From Pseudomonas sp. URMO17WK12:I2 (lineage in GTDB: Bacteria; Pseudomonadota; Gammaproteobacteria; Pseudomonadales; Pseudomonadaceae), in the NCBI RefSeq assembly GCF_003253735.1, contig NZ_QKYW01000006.1, forward strand, positions 1-64,000: a stretch of DNA of 64,000 nucleotides, read 5' to 3'. The translations under genes and the position numbers were made by a program. Of this stretch, positions 45,535 to 56,224 are shown one piece after another. Below the pieces are notes generated by a model. The model had not been told where the DNA came from and ran no database searches. It worked only from the letters and a program-made list of their open reading frames with translations. Each line of letters starts with the position of its first letter. The first letter of the stretch is position 1.

Positions 45535-46718
45535 GCCTTGACCTCCGAGTTGTCGCCAAGGGCTTCTGCGTTTCGCACGCGCGCCGGGCGTTTGATCACC
45601 TTGGCGGTAGCCTGGGCGGTACGTTTGGTCCAGATCAGCAGGCCGCTGAGCACCATCATGCTCAGCACCAGGCCGAAGAAGAACCAGATCATCTTCACCC
45701 ACAGTCCGCCGAAATCTCCGGTGTGCAGCGGGCGCATGGACTCGGTGACGAACTCCAGCTTGGAGCGATCCTCGAGCAGGCGCTGCTGGGCCACTTCGCC
45801 GGTGTAAGGGTTGATCGAGGCGCTCTGCATCATCAGCGGGTACCAGCCGCGGCCGCCGACGGCGATATGATCGTAGGCGTTGCTGGGCAGGCGGGTGAAG
45901 CTGACGTCCAGGCTCGGCACCTTGCCGATGGCGATGCGCGCGGCTTCGTCGATGTCGAGCGTCGGGATCGGCTCGCCGGGGCGCACGATCGGTACGTCTT
46001 CGCGGGGTACCACGGCAGGGACGCCTTCGGTGGAGATGGAAATCTGGTTGTCGAACAGGATCGCCTGGATCAGGAACCAGATGCCGGTGATCGACACCAC
46101 GGCGATAAACCAGATCGACCAGATGCCGCTCAGGCGGTGGAAGTCGCCCCAGAAGATCCGCGCGCCTTGGTTGAAGCGCAGGCGCGGCTTGAAGAAGCCT
46201 TTCCAGAATTTCTTGTAGACCACCAGGCCGGTGATCAGCGACAGCAACATCGGGATGCCCATCATCGACACCAGGTACCAGCCCCAGCTGAAGCCATTGG
46301 TGAACGGCACCAGCCACCAGCCGTGCAGGGCACGGGTGAACTGGCGGAAATCGAAGTGCGGGCTGATGCCCTGAATGGCGCCGGTATAGGGGTTGATGTA
46401 GAGGGTCGGGTTGCTGCCGTCGGGGTAGCTGACCTCGGCGGTGAGGGCGAAATGCGATTCGTCCGGGCGGGTGATGGACTCCACCACCAGCTCCGGCTGG
46501 GCCTTCTTGATCTCGGCCAGCACCTGGCCGAAGGTCAGCAGCTCGGCATCGTCGGACGGCTTGCTGGCGCGTACGTCGGGGTTGGCCAGCCAGACGATTT
46601 CCTGGCTGACCACCGCCAGGGTGCCGGTGACGCAAACGATCAATACGAAGAACCAGATCGGCAGGGCGAGCCAGCTGTGAACCAGAAACCAGATTTTCGA
46701 GCGCGACTTCTTGGACAT
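45531..46718 (-). CDS. fpvG: FpvG-like PepSY-domain inner-membrane reductase
   Basis: FpvG reduces ferripyoverdine-bound iron at the inner membrane in P. aeruginosa. The 395-residue protein has about four transmembrane segments (WFLVHSWLALPIWFFVLIVC; WYLVSMMGIPMLLSLITGLV; IWSIWFIAVVSITGIWFLIQ; WVKMIWFFFGLVLSMMVLSG) and PepSY-type periplasmic parts. His residues near the membrane (HSWL, LHGWW, HRLSG) could bind haem. It heads the fpvGHJKCDEF-type operon. No pyoverdine synthesis genes lie nearby. Confidence 0.87.
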   Translation of the reverse strand: MSKKSRSKIWFLVHSWLALPIWFFVLIVCVTGTLAVVSQEIVWLANPDVRASKPSDDAELLTFGQVLAEIKKAQPELVVESITRPDESHFALTAEVSYPDGSNPTLYINPYTGAIQGISPHFDFRQFTRALHGWWLVPFTNGFSWGWYLVSMMGIPMLLSLITGLVVYKKFWKGFFKPRLRFNQGARIFWGDFHRLSGIWSIWFIAVVSITGIWFLIQAILFDNQISISTEGVPAVVPREDVPIVRPGEPIPTLDIDEAARIAIGKVPSLDVSFTRLPSNAYDHIAVGGRGWYPLMMQSASINPYTGEVAQQRLLEDRSKLEFVTESMRPLHTGDFGGLWVKMIWFFFGLVLSMMVLSGLLIWTKRTAQATAKVIKRPARVRNAEALGDNSEVKA

Positions 46719-46785
46719 GGAGTATCAGTCTTGTCTGAGCCCTCGCACGGCGAGTGAAAAGGGCGATTTAGGTACGAACGAAACC

Positions 46786-46810
46786 TCGCCAGCTTCTGGC
46801 CAGCGAGGTG
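46786..46810 (-). terminator. Hairpin between the AraC-type and fpvG-like genes
   Basis: CCTCGCcagcttctggccaGCGAGG forms a stem about 70 bp before fpvG and after the AraC-type gene stop (both leftward). There is no clear T tract, so it could be a weak terminator or leader structure. Confidence 0.45.
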
Positions 46811-46897
46811 GGGAGCCGGTGAGACGCGACCGCAATCGCGCACAAATGGATCCGCTATCTACTAAGACGGTTGAGAAGCGTAAAACCCGCAGCCGCA

Positions 46898-46916
46898 AAT
46901 GAAAATAGTTATTTTA
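46898..46916. promoter_or_regulatory. Weak Fur-box candidate upstream of the iron operon
   Basis: AATGAAAATAGTTATTTTA matches the 19-bp Fur consensus at about 11 positions, and lies in the AT-rich stretch overlapping the AraC-type gene stop, roughly 180 bp before fpvG. The match is weak; the context is what makes it worth noting. Confidence 0.35.
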
Positions 46917-47970
46917 TAGATTCAGATGCGCTGCTCATGGTTTGCCGGTAGCTGCGGCGCATTTCTCCCGGCGGTTGCTTGAGCCAGCGCTTGAAAGCGC
47001 GCTGGAAGGCTTCGGCAGACGCGAAGCCGAGTAGGTAGGCGATTTCACCGAAGGACAGCTCGGTGTCGCGTACATAGGCCACCGCCAGGTCGCGGCGGGT
47101 TTCGTTGACGATGGCGCTGAAACGCGTGCCTTCTTCGGCCAATCGCCGGCGTAGCGTCCAGGCCGGTAGCTGCAGCTGGCGCGCGATATCGTCCATGTCC
47201 GGTTCGCGGCCATGCAGCCGCGGGCCGAGCAACTGGATGACCCGATCGCGCATGTTTTGCGGCCGAGTCAGGCGCTGCAGTTCAACCTCGCAGAGTTGTA
47301 ACAATTCATTCCAGGTGCCGGGGCAGTGCAGTGGATTGCGCACGTTCAGCGCGTGCTGGTCGAGCCGTAGACCGTTGAAGTCGGCTGCGAAGGCGGGCGG
47401 GCAGCCGAACTCCAGTGGGTAGCGCTCGGCGTAATCGGGGGCCGTGAACTCCAGCTGCAGCGCCTGGGCCGTCAGCGGCGTCTGGGCGAGGGCGCCCAGT
47501 TGCTGAAGCCAGGCGGCCAGTACGGTGTCGACCACGAAGCGATTGTAGGCGTTGTAGGGGCCGATGGAGTGAAAGCGCAGCCAGGCGCCGCCACTGTCTT
47601 CCTGCAGGCTGGAGCGGCCGCGGTAGTTGGAGGCGTACAGCGCCTCGAAACGGATCAAGGTGCGGGCGGCCTCGCGCACGGTGGGCGCCTGGGTGGCCGC
47701 GATACCGGCCAGACCCAGGCGGTGCAGGTAGGCGAAGCGGCCCATCAGCAGACCGAGCGCTGGTTCGCCGGTCAGCGCGATGGCCGCGTGGCCCAGGTGC
47801 ATGTAGCGCGGAATCGACAACCGCGCGCGGGGTTCGGCGAGGCGCGCAGCATCGAAACCATAGTGCTCGAGCAACGGCTGCGAAGCATGGCCCAGGTGGT
47901 CGACGGCGTCGGCCAGGCTGTGCAGGTAGCCGACGGAAAGATCGCCCAGGCGGATGGCGGCAGGTTTCAT
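46909..47970 (-). CDS. AraC-family regulator divergent from fadH
   Basis: The 353-residue protein (from ATG 47970, MKPAAIRLGDLSVGYLHSLA) has an arabinose-binding-type N-terminal domain and a C-terminal AraC DNA-binding domain: DDIARQLQLPAWTLRRRLAE as one HTH and FGEIAYLLGFASAEAFQRAF as the other. ATG 47985 and a GTG at 48042 are alternatives; the GTG is unlikely because the operator repeats lie there. It is divergent from fadH, so control of that gene is likely. The upstream iron operon reads in the same direction. Confidence 0.85.
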   Translation of the reverse strand: MKPAAIRLGDLSVGYLHSLADAVDHLGHASQPLLEHYGFDAARLAEPRARLSIPRYMHLGHAAIALTGEPALGLLMGRFAYLHRLGLAGIAATQAPTVREAARTLIRFEALYASNYRGRSSLQEDSGGAWLRFHSIGPYNAYNRFVVDTVLAAWLQQLGALAQTPLTAQALQLEFTAPDYAERYPLEFGCPPAFAADFNGLRLDQHALNVRNPLHCPGTWNELLQLCEVELQRLTRPQNMRDRVIQLLGPRLHGREPDMDDIARQLQLPAWTLRRRLAEEGTRFSAIVNETRRDLAVAYVRDTELSFGEIAYLLGFASAEAFQRAFKRWLKQPPGEMRRSYRQTMSSASESIK

Positions 47971-48036
47971 GGCGAGGTGTCGCATAGGTGGAGGTTTGCC
48001 AGCGTAGTCTGGTGAGGTTGGCAGCGCCAACTTCGC

Positions 48037-48072
48037 TGTCACTTTTGATCAGTAATTTGTCATTTACGATCA
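48037..48072. promoter_or_regulatory. Direct-repeat AraC-type operator
   Basis: TGTCACTTTTGATCA (48037-48051) and TGTCATTTACGATCA (48058-48072) share 12 of 15 bases with a 21-bp period, two helical turns. This is the typical layout of AraC-family sites. It lies in the gap between the divergent AraC-type and fadH genes. Confidence 0.65.
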
Positions 48073-48147
48073 TTGAGCGAGGGCATCTGCTTCACTATCG
48101 TCTGTGCCATACGACCGCTGCCCGCGCAGGCTGCGGCAATTCCGTGA

Positions 48148-50196
<2,049 letters not shown>

Positions 50197-50199
<3 letters not shown>

Positions 50200-50424
50200 G
50201 AAGCGGTCCACGATCTTTTGGGGTGACATTGAAGAGGTTGCTGCAAGGCAGGAGCGGACATCGTTGTTTTACCTGTGGGAACGGGCCATGCCCGTGATTT
50301 TTTCGCGGGCATGGCCCGCTCCCACAGGTAATCTCCAGTCAATCCTATGGGAGCAACCGGCCGCTGTCGCCACTTTGCCGTCAAAGCGCTGCAGTCGAGC
50401 CGAAAGATCGTGAAGAGGCTCTAA
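50197..50424. repeat. ~228-bp terminal-inverted-repeat element with REP pair (element B)
   Basis: The left end CTAAGAAGCGGTCCACGATC and the inverted right end ATTAGAGCCTCTTCACGATC match elements A and C. The centre holds a REP hairpin (50272-50328, GTGGGAACGGGCCATGCCC). The left end provides the TAA stop of fadH. Confidence 0.75.
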
Positions 50425-50608
50425 TCTGCACTTTCGGCCGGTCTCTACCGAGCCGGTCACAGTTCGGTCGTGCCGTTCGTCCTGCAGCTGACTGACTGCC
50501 AACCGGGTCACACCGGCTGTAACGGGTTGTCGCCTAGACTTGCCTGGCTGCCGCCTCAGCGTGGCCGCTCACATGGACCGAGAACCGTTATTTGCCTGGA
50601 GAACATCA
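50200..50608. other. Gap between fadH and the DUF gene
   Basis: Almost half of the 409 bp is element B. The remaining part (50425-50608) has no gene-like frame; it should carry the promoter of the gene at 50609. Confidence 0.6.
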
Positions 50609-51895
50609 ATGAGCAAGCCGCAACTGATCGAGGCCGTGATGTTCTTCGCCCCGGACGGCAGCATCGGCAAGCAGATGTTCTACACCGAATTCGAGACCCT
50701 GCTCGATGGCCTGGTGAAGATGCCGACCTTTGCCGACGAGCAGGTGCGTGCGGTGTACGTGGTGATCAGCGGCCGCCTGCAGATTCGCTCGGCGGTGTTC
50801 TTCTACCTGGATTTCGACGAAGCCGGTGCACCCGACGCCGGCTGGAACATTCCCCTGCAGCAGATGGCCGAGCGTGCCGGCCGCGGCCCTGACCTGGGCG
50901 CCGGGCCGATTCGCCTGGCCTGCCGCAGCCAGTGCCCGGTTTCCTGGCACCAGATGCACCTCTGGGACCCCAGCCTGGTGCCCGGCAACAACGACCTGGC
51001 GACCCTGCGCGACACCGTTCGCCACAATGCCCTGGGCATTCTGCTGCAGGAACAGGAGGCACCGGCGGTGGCGCCGGAGCGCCTGCAGGTGGCGTCGGAG
51101 GATCAGTGGTACGCCGTCGACCCCGCCCGCGACATGGCCGAAAAACTGGCCGAGCGCCTCTCTCATGACTACCGGCAGAAGGCCTCGCAACTGGTTCGTC
51201 AGCAGCGCGAGCGGCTATCTGCACTGGCCAACGAACACCAGGCCGAACTGACCCGCGCGACAGCGCGCGGCGATGCGCAACTGGCCGAGCTGCAGGGGCA
51301 GATCCAGGCACTGCGCCAGGCCCTGCGCCAGCAGGAAGGGCTCAATCAGAACCTGAAAGCCCAGCTGGCCGAGCAACTGGCAGACCAGCAGAGCGAACGT
51401 GAAGAGCTGGCGGTGCGGGTGCGCGCAGCCGAACGTCACGCGCGCACCGAGCGCGAGATCCTGCGCGAGCAGTTCGACGAGGAACTGCGCGCGCGCCTTC
51501 TTGCCACCCAGGCCGCTGCCGAGGACCAGGCGCGCCGCCGCGAGGCTGACGCTGCCCAGCGCGGCGCCGGCCAGGTGCTCGAACGTCTGGCCGCACAAGG
51601 TGTGGTGTTCGTGGTGTTCCACCCGGGCGCCGGGCACCTGACCGTGCCGCTGCAGGACGTCGACCGCTATCTTGCAAACCCGCTGGCCTATGCCGCGAGT
51701 AAATGCTTCGTGCCCGAGGTCCAGTACCGGCAGTGGCTGGAGCACTATCAGCGGCCCCGTTGCGAGGGTTTGCATGCGGATGGTCAGCGCTGTGATGTCG
51801 CGCTCGAGCGGGTCGAGACGCCAGGCCGTTTCGTGACCGGTGATTCCAACTGCTGCATGCTGCACAAGGCGGCCCGTCTGCGTACCGTCGGCTAA
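50609..51895 (+). CDS. Conserved hypothetical protein with coiled coil
   Basis: Not assigned to a characterised family. The 428-residue protein has a globular N-terminal domain (MSKPQLIEAVMFFAPDGSIG, FADEQVRAVYVVISGRLQIR), a long charged coiled coil (about 200-320, QALRQQEGLNQNLKAQLAEQ) and a C-terminal domain with possible zinc-ligand Cys (RCEGLHADGQRCDV, SNCCMLH). Proteins of this layout occur near fadH in other Pseudomonas (recall). GGAGA precedes ATG 50609. Confidence 0.78.
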   Translation: MSKPQLIEAVMFFAPDGSIGKQMFYTEFETLLDGLVKMPTFADEQVRAVYVVISGRLQIRSAVFFYLDFDEAGAPDAGWNIPLQQMAERAGRGPDLGAGPIRLACRSQCPVSWHQMHLWDPSLVPGNNDLATLRDTVRHNALGILLQEQEAPAVAPERLQVASEDQWYAVDPARDMAEKLAERLSHDYRQKASQLVRQQRERLSALANEHQAELTRATARGDAQLAELQGQIQALRQALRQQEGLNQNLKAQLAEQLADQQSEREELAVRVRAAERHARTEREILREQFDEELRARLLATQAAAEDQARRREADAAQRGAGQVLERLAAQGVVFVVFHPGAGHLTVPLQDVDRYLANPLAYAASKCFVPEVQYRQWLEHYQRPRCEGLHADGQRCDVALERVETPGRFVTGDSNCCMLHKAARLRTVG

Positions 51896-51930
51896 GTTAA
51901 ACTCACGGCCTTTTTCCGGGCCGTTTCCTC

Positions 51931-52872
51931 ATGACCTCGATTCCACTTGCAGCCGTCAGCGCCTGGCATCCCCAGGCGCCGCTGCAGCGCCTGCATTTCG
52001 ACTGGCTGGCGGGCGTCGAGCTGGCGGTGCTGCGCCTGGATCTGATCGACCCGCTGATCAGCGGCAACAAGTGGTTCAAGCTCGCCCCCCATCTGCGCGC
52101 CGCTGCTGAACAGCACGCGCGCGGCATCATCAGCCTGGGCGGCGCCCACTCCAATCACCTGCATGCGCTGGCTGCCGCTGGGCAGCGTTTCTCCTTCGCC
52201 ACCGTCGGCCTGTTGCGTGGCCATCCGCAGGACACGCCCACCGTTGCCGATCTGCAGCGTTTCGGCATGCAACTGCACTGGCTGGGTTACGGCGGCTATC
52301 GCGAGCGGCATCGCGCCGGCTTCTGGGCACCCTGGCAGGTGCATTACCCGGATTTTCTGACGGTGCCCGAGGGCGGTGGCGGGCTGTCGGGCGCCCTGGG
52401 CTGTGCAGGTTTGCCTGCGATGGTCGCCGCGCAGTTGCCGACGCTTGAGTGGCACGATTATCACGGCTGGTGGCTGGCGGCGGGTACCGGCACCACCCTG
52501 GCCGGACTGGTGATGGGCGAGGGCGGGCAGCGTACCGTGCACGGCGCCCTGGCGGTGCCGGCGGATCACGGTGTGGGCGAACAGGTGCAGGCACTGCTGG
52601 CCGAGGCGGGGTGCGATAACACCGGGTTCCGGCTGCTGGATGCTTGCCGCGGCGGCTTTGCGCGTCAGGATGCCGAGCTGTTGGCCTTTATGGCGCAATG
52701 CGAGGCGCAGGGCGGTTTGCCGCTGGAGCCGCTGTATACCGCCAAGGCGCTGCTGGCGCTGCGTGAAGCTATCGAACGAGGCGAGTTCCGCGCCGGCACA
52801 CGGCTGATTTTCGTGCATACCGGCGGCTTGCAGGGTCGCCGCGCAGCGTCCGTTGCCGCTTCAGAGTTCTGA
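51931..52872 (+). CDS. PLP-dependent D-cysteine desulfhydrase/ACC deaminase-family protein
   Basis: The 313-residue protein has the PLP lysine in ISGNKWFKLA, a ligand-binding loop SLGGAHSNHLHALA and GTGTTLAGL for the phosphate. It belongs to the fold type II family of ACC deaminase and D-cysteine desulfhydrase; which substrate it uses cannot be read here. Its TGA stop lies within the left end of element C. It is convergent with the DUF1853 gene. Confidence 0.83.
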   Translation: MTSIPLAAVSAWHPQAPLQRLHFDWLAGVELAVLRLDLIDPLISGNKWFKLAPHLRAAAEQHARGIISLGGAHSNHLHALAAAGQRFSFATVGLLRGHPQDTPTVADLQRFGMQLHWLGYGGYRERHRAGFWAPWQVHYPDFLTVPEGGGGLSGALGCAGLPAMVAAQLPTLEWHDYHGWWLAAGTGTTLAGLVMGEGGQRTVHGALAVPADHGVGEQVQALLAEAGCDNTGFRLLDACRGGFARQDAELLAFMAQCEAQGGLPLEPLYTAKALLALREAIERGEFRAGTRLIFVHTGGLQGRRAASVAASEF

Positions 52873-53091
52873 GCACCTGTTTACGATCTCTCTGGGTGTG
52901 CGTATGGGCAATTTCAAGGTAAAAGCAGCCGGTGAGCATAGCTTTTTGGGAGAGGCTTTAGCCTCGATTTTGCCTGGCTAGGCGTAAAGAGCTCGCGGCT
53001 AAAGCCCCTCCCACGAGAACGTGAACGGCTGCTTCCCCGTGGTAGTCAACATAGATAAAGCCCGCCAGGAAGATCGTGAGCAGGCCCTTAG
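52867..53091. repeat. ~225-bp terminal-inverted-repeat element with hairpin (element C)
   Basis: The left end CTGAGCACCTGTTTACGATC and the inverted right end CTAAGGGCCTGCTCACGATC are of the same type as elements A and B. The internal hairpin (GGGAGAGGCTTTAGCC and GGCTAAAGCCCCTCCC) is of a different REP class. It fills the whole gap between two convergent genes, and each end contains one of their stop codons. Confidence 0.75.
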
Positions 53092-54044
53092 GGTGGCGCT
53101 GCACCTGGCTCGGTGCCGCTGGCAGGCCAGGCGTCGGCCACCAGAAAGACCCGCTGGCGCTCGCCAAGGGCGCCGTCGTCATCGGGTTGCAGATCGACCA
53201 ATAGCTGTGCGCCGGCATCTGCAGCCAACCCATCCAGCCACACCTGCAGTTGCGGGCCAGACCATCCTTGCGCCACCGCTATTTTCGCGGGTGCCAGCCA
53301 GGCGCTACGGGGTAGCGGTTGCCAGCGTGCGTCCGGGTACTCGGCTTGTAGCGCCGGCCATTGGTGGCGGTGCAGCCAGGCGCCGCGCAGGTGCGCCGGT
53401 TCAGCCTCTGCCGGCGGCGCACAAGGCTGTTCATAGGGGTAGAACAGATAACCGCCCAGCCACATCGAGGCCTGGATCGCAGCGTTGGCCAACGCCTGCA
53501 GCGTCTGCAGCGCCTGTGCCGAGGTCGATAGCGGCAGCTGGTGGCGCGCGAGGTGTTCGAGCTTCAGATCCAGCCGGTCGCGACCGCCCGGGCCGATCCA
53601 GTGGTTCGGCGCCAGAGACGGCTGACCCAGATAGAGTTTGATCGCCAGCTCCACATGGTGCACGCCGCTGGCATCGCGCAGCAGCAGATCCAGCTCACCG
53701 AGGGTATGGCCGCCCTGGCGAATCGGCAGATTGGCGGCCAGCACCTCGATGCCGGGGGCCGCCTGCAGGGCGAACTGCCACAGGCGCTCGTAGTAGAGGC
53801 CCAGGCGGCGCACCGAGCTGCGCGACAGCCATTCGTGCAGCGCTTGCGGGTTTTCATCCTGGCGCTGCAGCCAGTCTGCTAACAGACCGGGTTCGGCCGC
53901 CCAGCCTGAGTCGGCCAGCGGGTGGCGCTGCGGCCAGGGCGTATGGGCGAGCAGTGGTGGTGACAAGAGCGTCCAGGCCAGGTCGCGCACGGCAGGTTCG
54001 CTGAGATGGCGGGGCAGGTCGGCTAGTGCGGCGAAGGGGTTCAT
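53088..54044 (-). CDS. DUF1853 family protein
   Basis: The 318-residue protein starts MNPFAALADLPRHLSEPAVR. The central GELDLLLRDASGVHHVELAI followed by K resembles a PD-(D/E)xK nuclease-like core (Glu-Asp ... Glu-x-Lys), which fits DUF1853 as recalled. Function unknown. A longer frame starts at an in-frame TTG; ATG 54044 is preferred. Its TAA stop lies in the end of element C. Confidence 0.78.
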   Translation of the reverse strand: MNPFAALADLPRHLSEPAVRDLAWTLLSPPLLAHTPWPQRHPLADSGWAAEPGLLADWLQRQDENPQALHEWLSRSSVRRLGLYYERLWQFALQAAPGIEVLAANLPIRQGGHTLGELDLLLRDASGVHHVELAIKLYLGQPSLAPNHWIGPGGRDRLDLKLEHLARHQLPLSTSAQALQTLQALANAAIQASMWLGGYLFYPYEQPCAPPAEAEPAHLRGAWLHRHQWPALQAEYPDARWQPLPRSAWLAPAKIAVAQGWSGPQLQVWLDGLAADAGAQLLVDLQPDDDGALGERQRVFLVADAWPASGTEPGAAPP

Positions 54045-54362
54045 CGTTGCAGCATAGGCGTTTGGCAAGCCATTGAAAAACTACCTACGTTGCCATTGCT
54101 GCGTTAAAAGCAGCCTCAACAAGCTGCTCGCAGCTAACGCACTTCAGTGCGGCCCGAAGGGCGAGCGAAGCGAGTCATGCTCATGTACAACTCGTACACT
54201 CCGCTTTTTCGGCTGTTTTTGTGGGGCCGCCCAGGCCTTGCACTGGCTGCCTCGCCTACGGTTTTCAACGGCCTGCCAGGGCCGTCGACGTCAGGGTTTG
54301 CTGGCGCAGGGTGCCTTCGCCCATAATCGAGACCATTAGAGCCAGAGCCTCGCGGGAGCCCC
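54045..54362. other. 318-bp gap with a repeat before nadK
   Basis: It contains a Pseudomonas-type intergenic repeat (54069-54280) and the nadK promoter region. No gene is supported. Confidence 0.6.
54069..54280. repeat. ~212-bp intergenic repeat
   Basis: Its outer ends are imperfect inverses (GCCATTGAAAAACTACCTAC at left and the inverse of GCCGTTGAAAACCGTAGGC at right). GTGCGGCCCGAAGGGCGAGC and AGCGAGTCATGCTCATGTAC lie inside, as in a repeat I recall from other Pseudomonas. Only one copy is in the window. Confidence 0.55.
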
Positions 54363-55250
54363 ATGGAGCAGTTTCGTAATATCGGCATCATCGGCCGCCT
54401 GGGCAGTACCCAGGTGCTCGACACCATCCGTCGCCTGAAGAAGTTCCTGCTCGAGCGCCAGTTGCACGTGATTCTCGACGACACCATCGCCGAAGTGCTG
54501 CCGGGCCATGGCCTGCAGACCTCGGCGCGTAAGCATCTGGGCGAGTTCTGCGACCTGGTGATCGTGGTCGGTGGTGACGGCAGCATGCTGGGCGCCGGTC
54601 GCGCTCTGGCCCGCCACAAGGTGCCGGTGCTGGGCATCAACCGTGGCAACCTGGGCTTTCTCACCGATATCCGCCCGGACGAGCTGGAGTCCAAGGTCGC
54701 CGAGGTGCTTGACGGCAGTTACCTGACCGAGAATCGCTTTCTGCTGGAAACCGAGGTGCGCCGTCACTCGGAAGCGATCGGCCAGGGCGATGCGCTCAAC
54801 GATGTGGTGCTGCACCCAGGCAAGTCGAATCGGATGATCGAGTTCGAGTTGTATATCGATGGCCAGTTCGTCTGCAGCCAGAAGGCCGACGGCCTGATCG
54901 TCGCCACGCCAACCGGCTCGACCGCCTACGCGCTGTCGGCGGGCGGGCCGATCATGCATCCCAAGCTCGATGCCATAGTCGTCGTACCCATGTACCCGCA
55001 CACGCTGTCCAGCCGGCCCATCGTGGTGGATGGCAACAGCGAGCTGAAGATCGTCGTCTCCAAGGATTTGCAGCTTTACCCGCAGGTGTCGTGCGATGGC
55101 CAGAACCATTTCACCTGCGCACCGGGCGACACCATCACGGTACGCAAGAAATCCCAGAAGCTGTGCCTGATCCACCCGCTGGATCACAACTACTACGAGG
55201 TCTGCCGTACCAAACTGGGTTGGGGTAGCCGGCTCGGCGGAGGCGACTGA
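54363..55250 (+). CDS. nadK: NAD kinase
   Basis: NadK phosphorylates NAD to NADP in the cytoplasm. The 295-residue product has the conserved GGDGSML (about 68-74), INRGNLGFLTD and DGLIVATPTGSTAYALSAGG motifs. The downstream phosphoesterase gene overlaps its stop by one base (TGATG). Length and motifs are standard. Confidence 0.95.
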   Translation: MEQFRNIGIIGRLGSTQVLDTIRRLKKFLLERQLHVILDDTIAEVLPGHGLQTSARKHLGEFCDLVIVVGGDGSMLGAGRALARHKVPVLGINRGNLGFLTDIRPDELESKVAEVLDGSYLTENRFLLETEVRRHSEAIGQGDALNDVVLHPGKSNRMIEFELYIDGQFVCSQKADGLIVATPTGSTAYALSAGGPIMHPKLDAIVVVPMYPHTLSSRPIVVDGNSELKIVVSKDLQLYPQVSCDGQNHFTCAPGDTITVRKKSQKLCLIHPLDHNYYEVCRTKLGWGSRLGGGD

Positions 55251-56224
55251 TGCAGCTCGATCCGTCCCGCGGTTATGACCTGATCGGTGATGTGCACGGT
55301 TGCGCCAATACCCTGGTGCGCCTGCTCGAACGCATGGGTTACCGCCGCCAGAACGGTGTCTGGCGCCACCCCCAGCGCATGGCGATCTTCCTCGGCGACC
55401 TGATCGATCGCGGCCCGCGCATTCGCGAATCCGTGCACCTGGTGCACGACATGGTGCGCGCCGGCGAGGCGCTGTGCATCATGGGTAATCACGAATTCAA
55501 CGCCCTGGGCTGGATGACCCCGGCGCCGCCAGGTAGTGGGCGTACCTTCGTGCGCGAGCACACCGCGCGGCACGAACGGCTGATCGGCGAGACCCTGCGG
55601 CAGTTCGAGGCCTACCCGGACGAGTGGCGCGACATGCTGGCGTGGTTCTACGAGTTGCCGCTGTTTCTCGATGCCGGCCATTTCCGCGTGGTACACGCCT
55701 GCTGGGATCAGAGCATGATCGCCTCGCTGCGCCAGCAGTTCCCCGATGGCTGCATCGACGAACATTTCCTGCAGGCCTCGGCCGTGCCCGGCAGCTACGC
55801 CTGTACGGTGCTCGACCGGTTGCTGCGTGGCACCGACATGCGCCTGCCCGGCGGGTTGACCATGACCAGCAGCGACGGCTTCACCCGCTCGTTCTTCCGC
55901 ACCAAGTTCTGGGCCGGCAACCCGCTGACCTACGGCGACGTGCAGTTCCAGCCCGACCCGTTGCCCGAGCAGGTGGCTTGCCTGCCGCTCAGCGAAGAGG
56001 ACAAGGCCCGGCTGCTGACCTACGGCGCCGAGCAGCCGCCGCTGTTCGTCGGTCACTACTGGCGCAGCGGCACGCCGGCGCCGATCTGCCCGAATATCGC
56101 CTGCCTGGATTACAGCGCGGTGATGTACGGCAAGCTGGTGGCCTACCGGCTGGATCAGGAAACCCGTCTGGATCCGGCCAAGTTCGTCTGGGTGGAAGTG
56201 GAACGGCCGGGGCCGGCGCGATGA
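55250..56224 (+). CDS. Metallophosphoesterase
   Basis: The 324-residue protein has the calcineurin-type metal-binding motifs GDVHG, GDLIDRGP and GNHE (LIGDVHGCANTL, LGDLIDRGPR, MGNHEFNA) and a later GHYW. This class includes bis(5'-nucleosyl)-tetraphosphatases and PrpE-type phosphatases; the substrate is unknown. It begins at the nadK stop and overlaps the rhomboid gene by 4 bases. Confidence 0.88.
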   Translation: MQLDPSRGYDLIGDVHGCANTLVRLLERMGYRRQNGVWRHPQRMAIFLGDLIDRGPRIRESVHLVHDMVRAGEALCIMGNHEFNALGWMTPAPPGSGRTFVREHTARHERLIGETLRQFEAYPDEWRDMLAWFYELPLFLDAGHFRVVHACWDQSMIASLRQQFPDGCIDEHFLQASAVPGSYACTVLDRLLRGTDMRLPGGLTMTSSDGFTRSFFRTKFWAGNPLTYGDVQFQPDPLPEQVACLPLSEEDKARLLTYGAEQPPLFVGHYWRSGTPAPICPNIACLDYSAVMYGKLVAYRLDQETRLDPAKFVWVEVERPGPAR

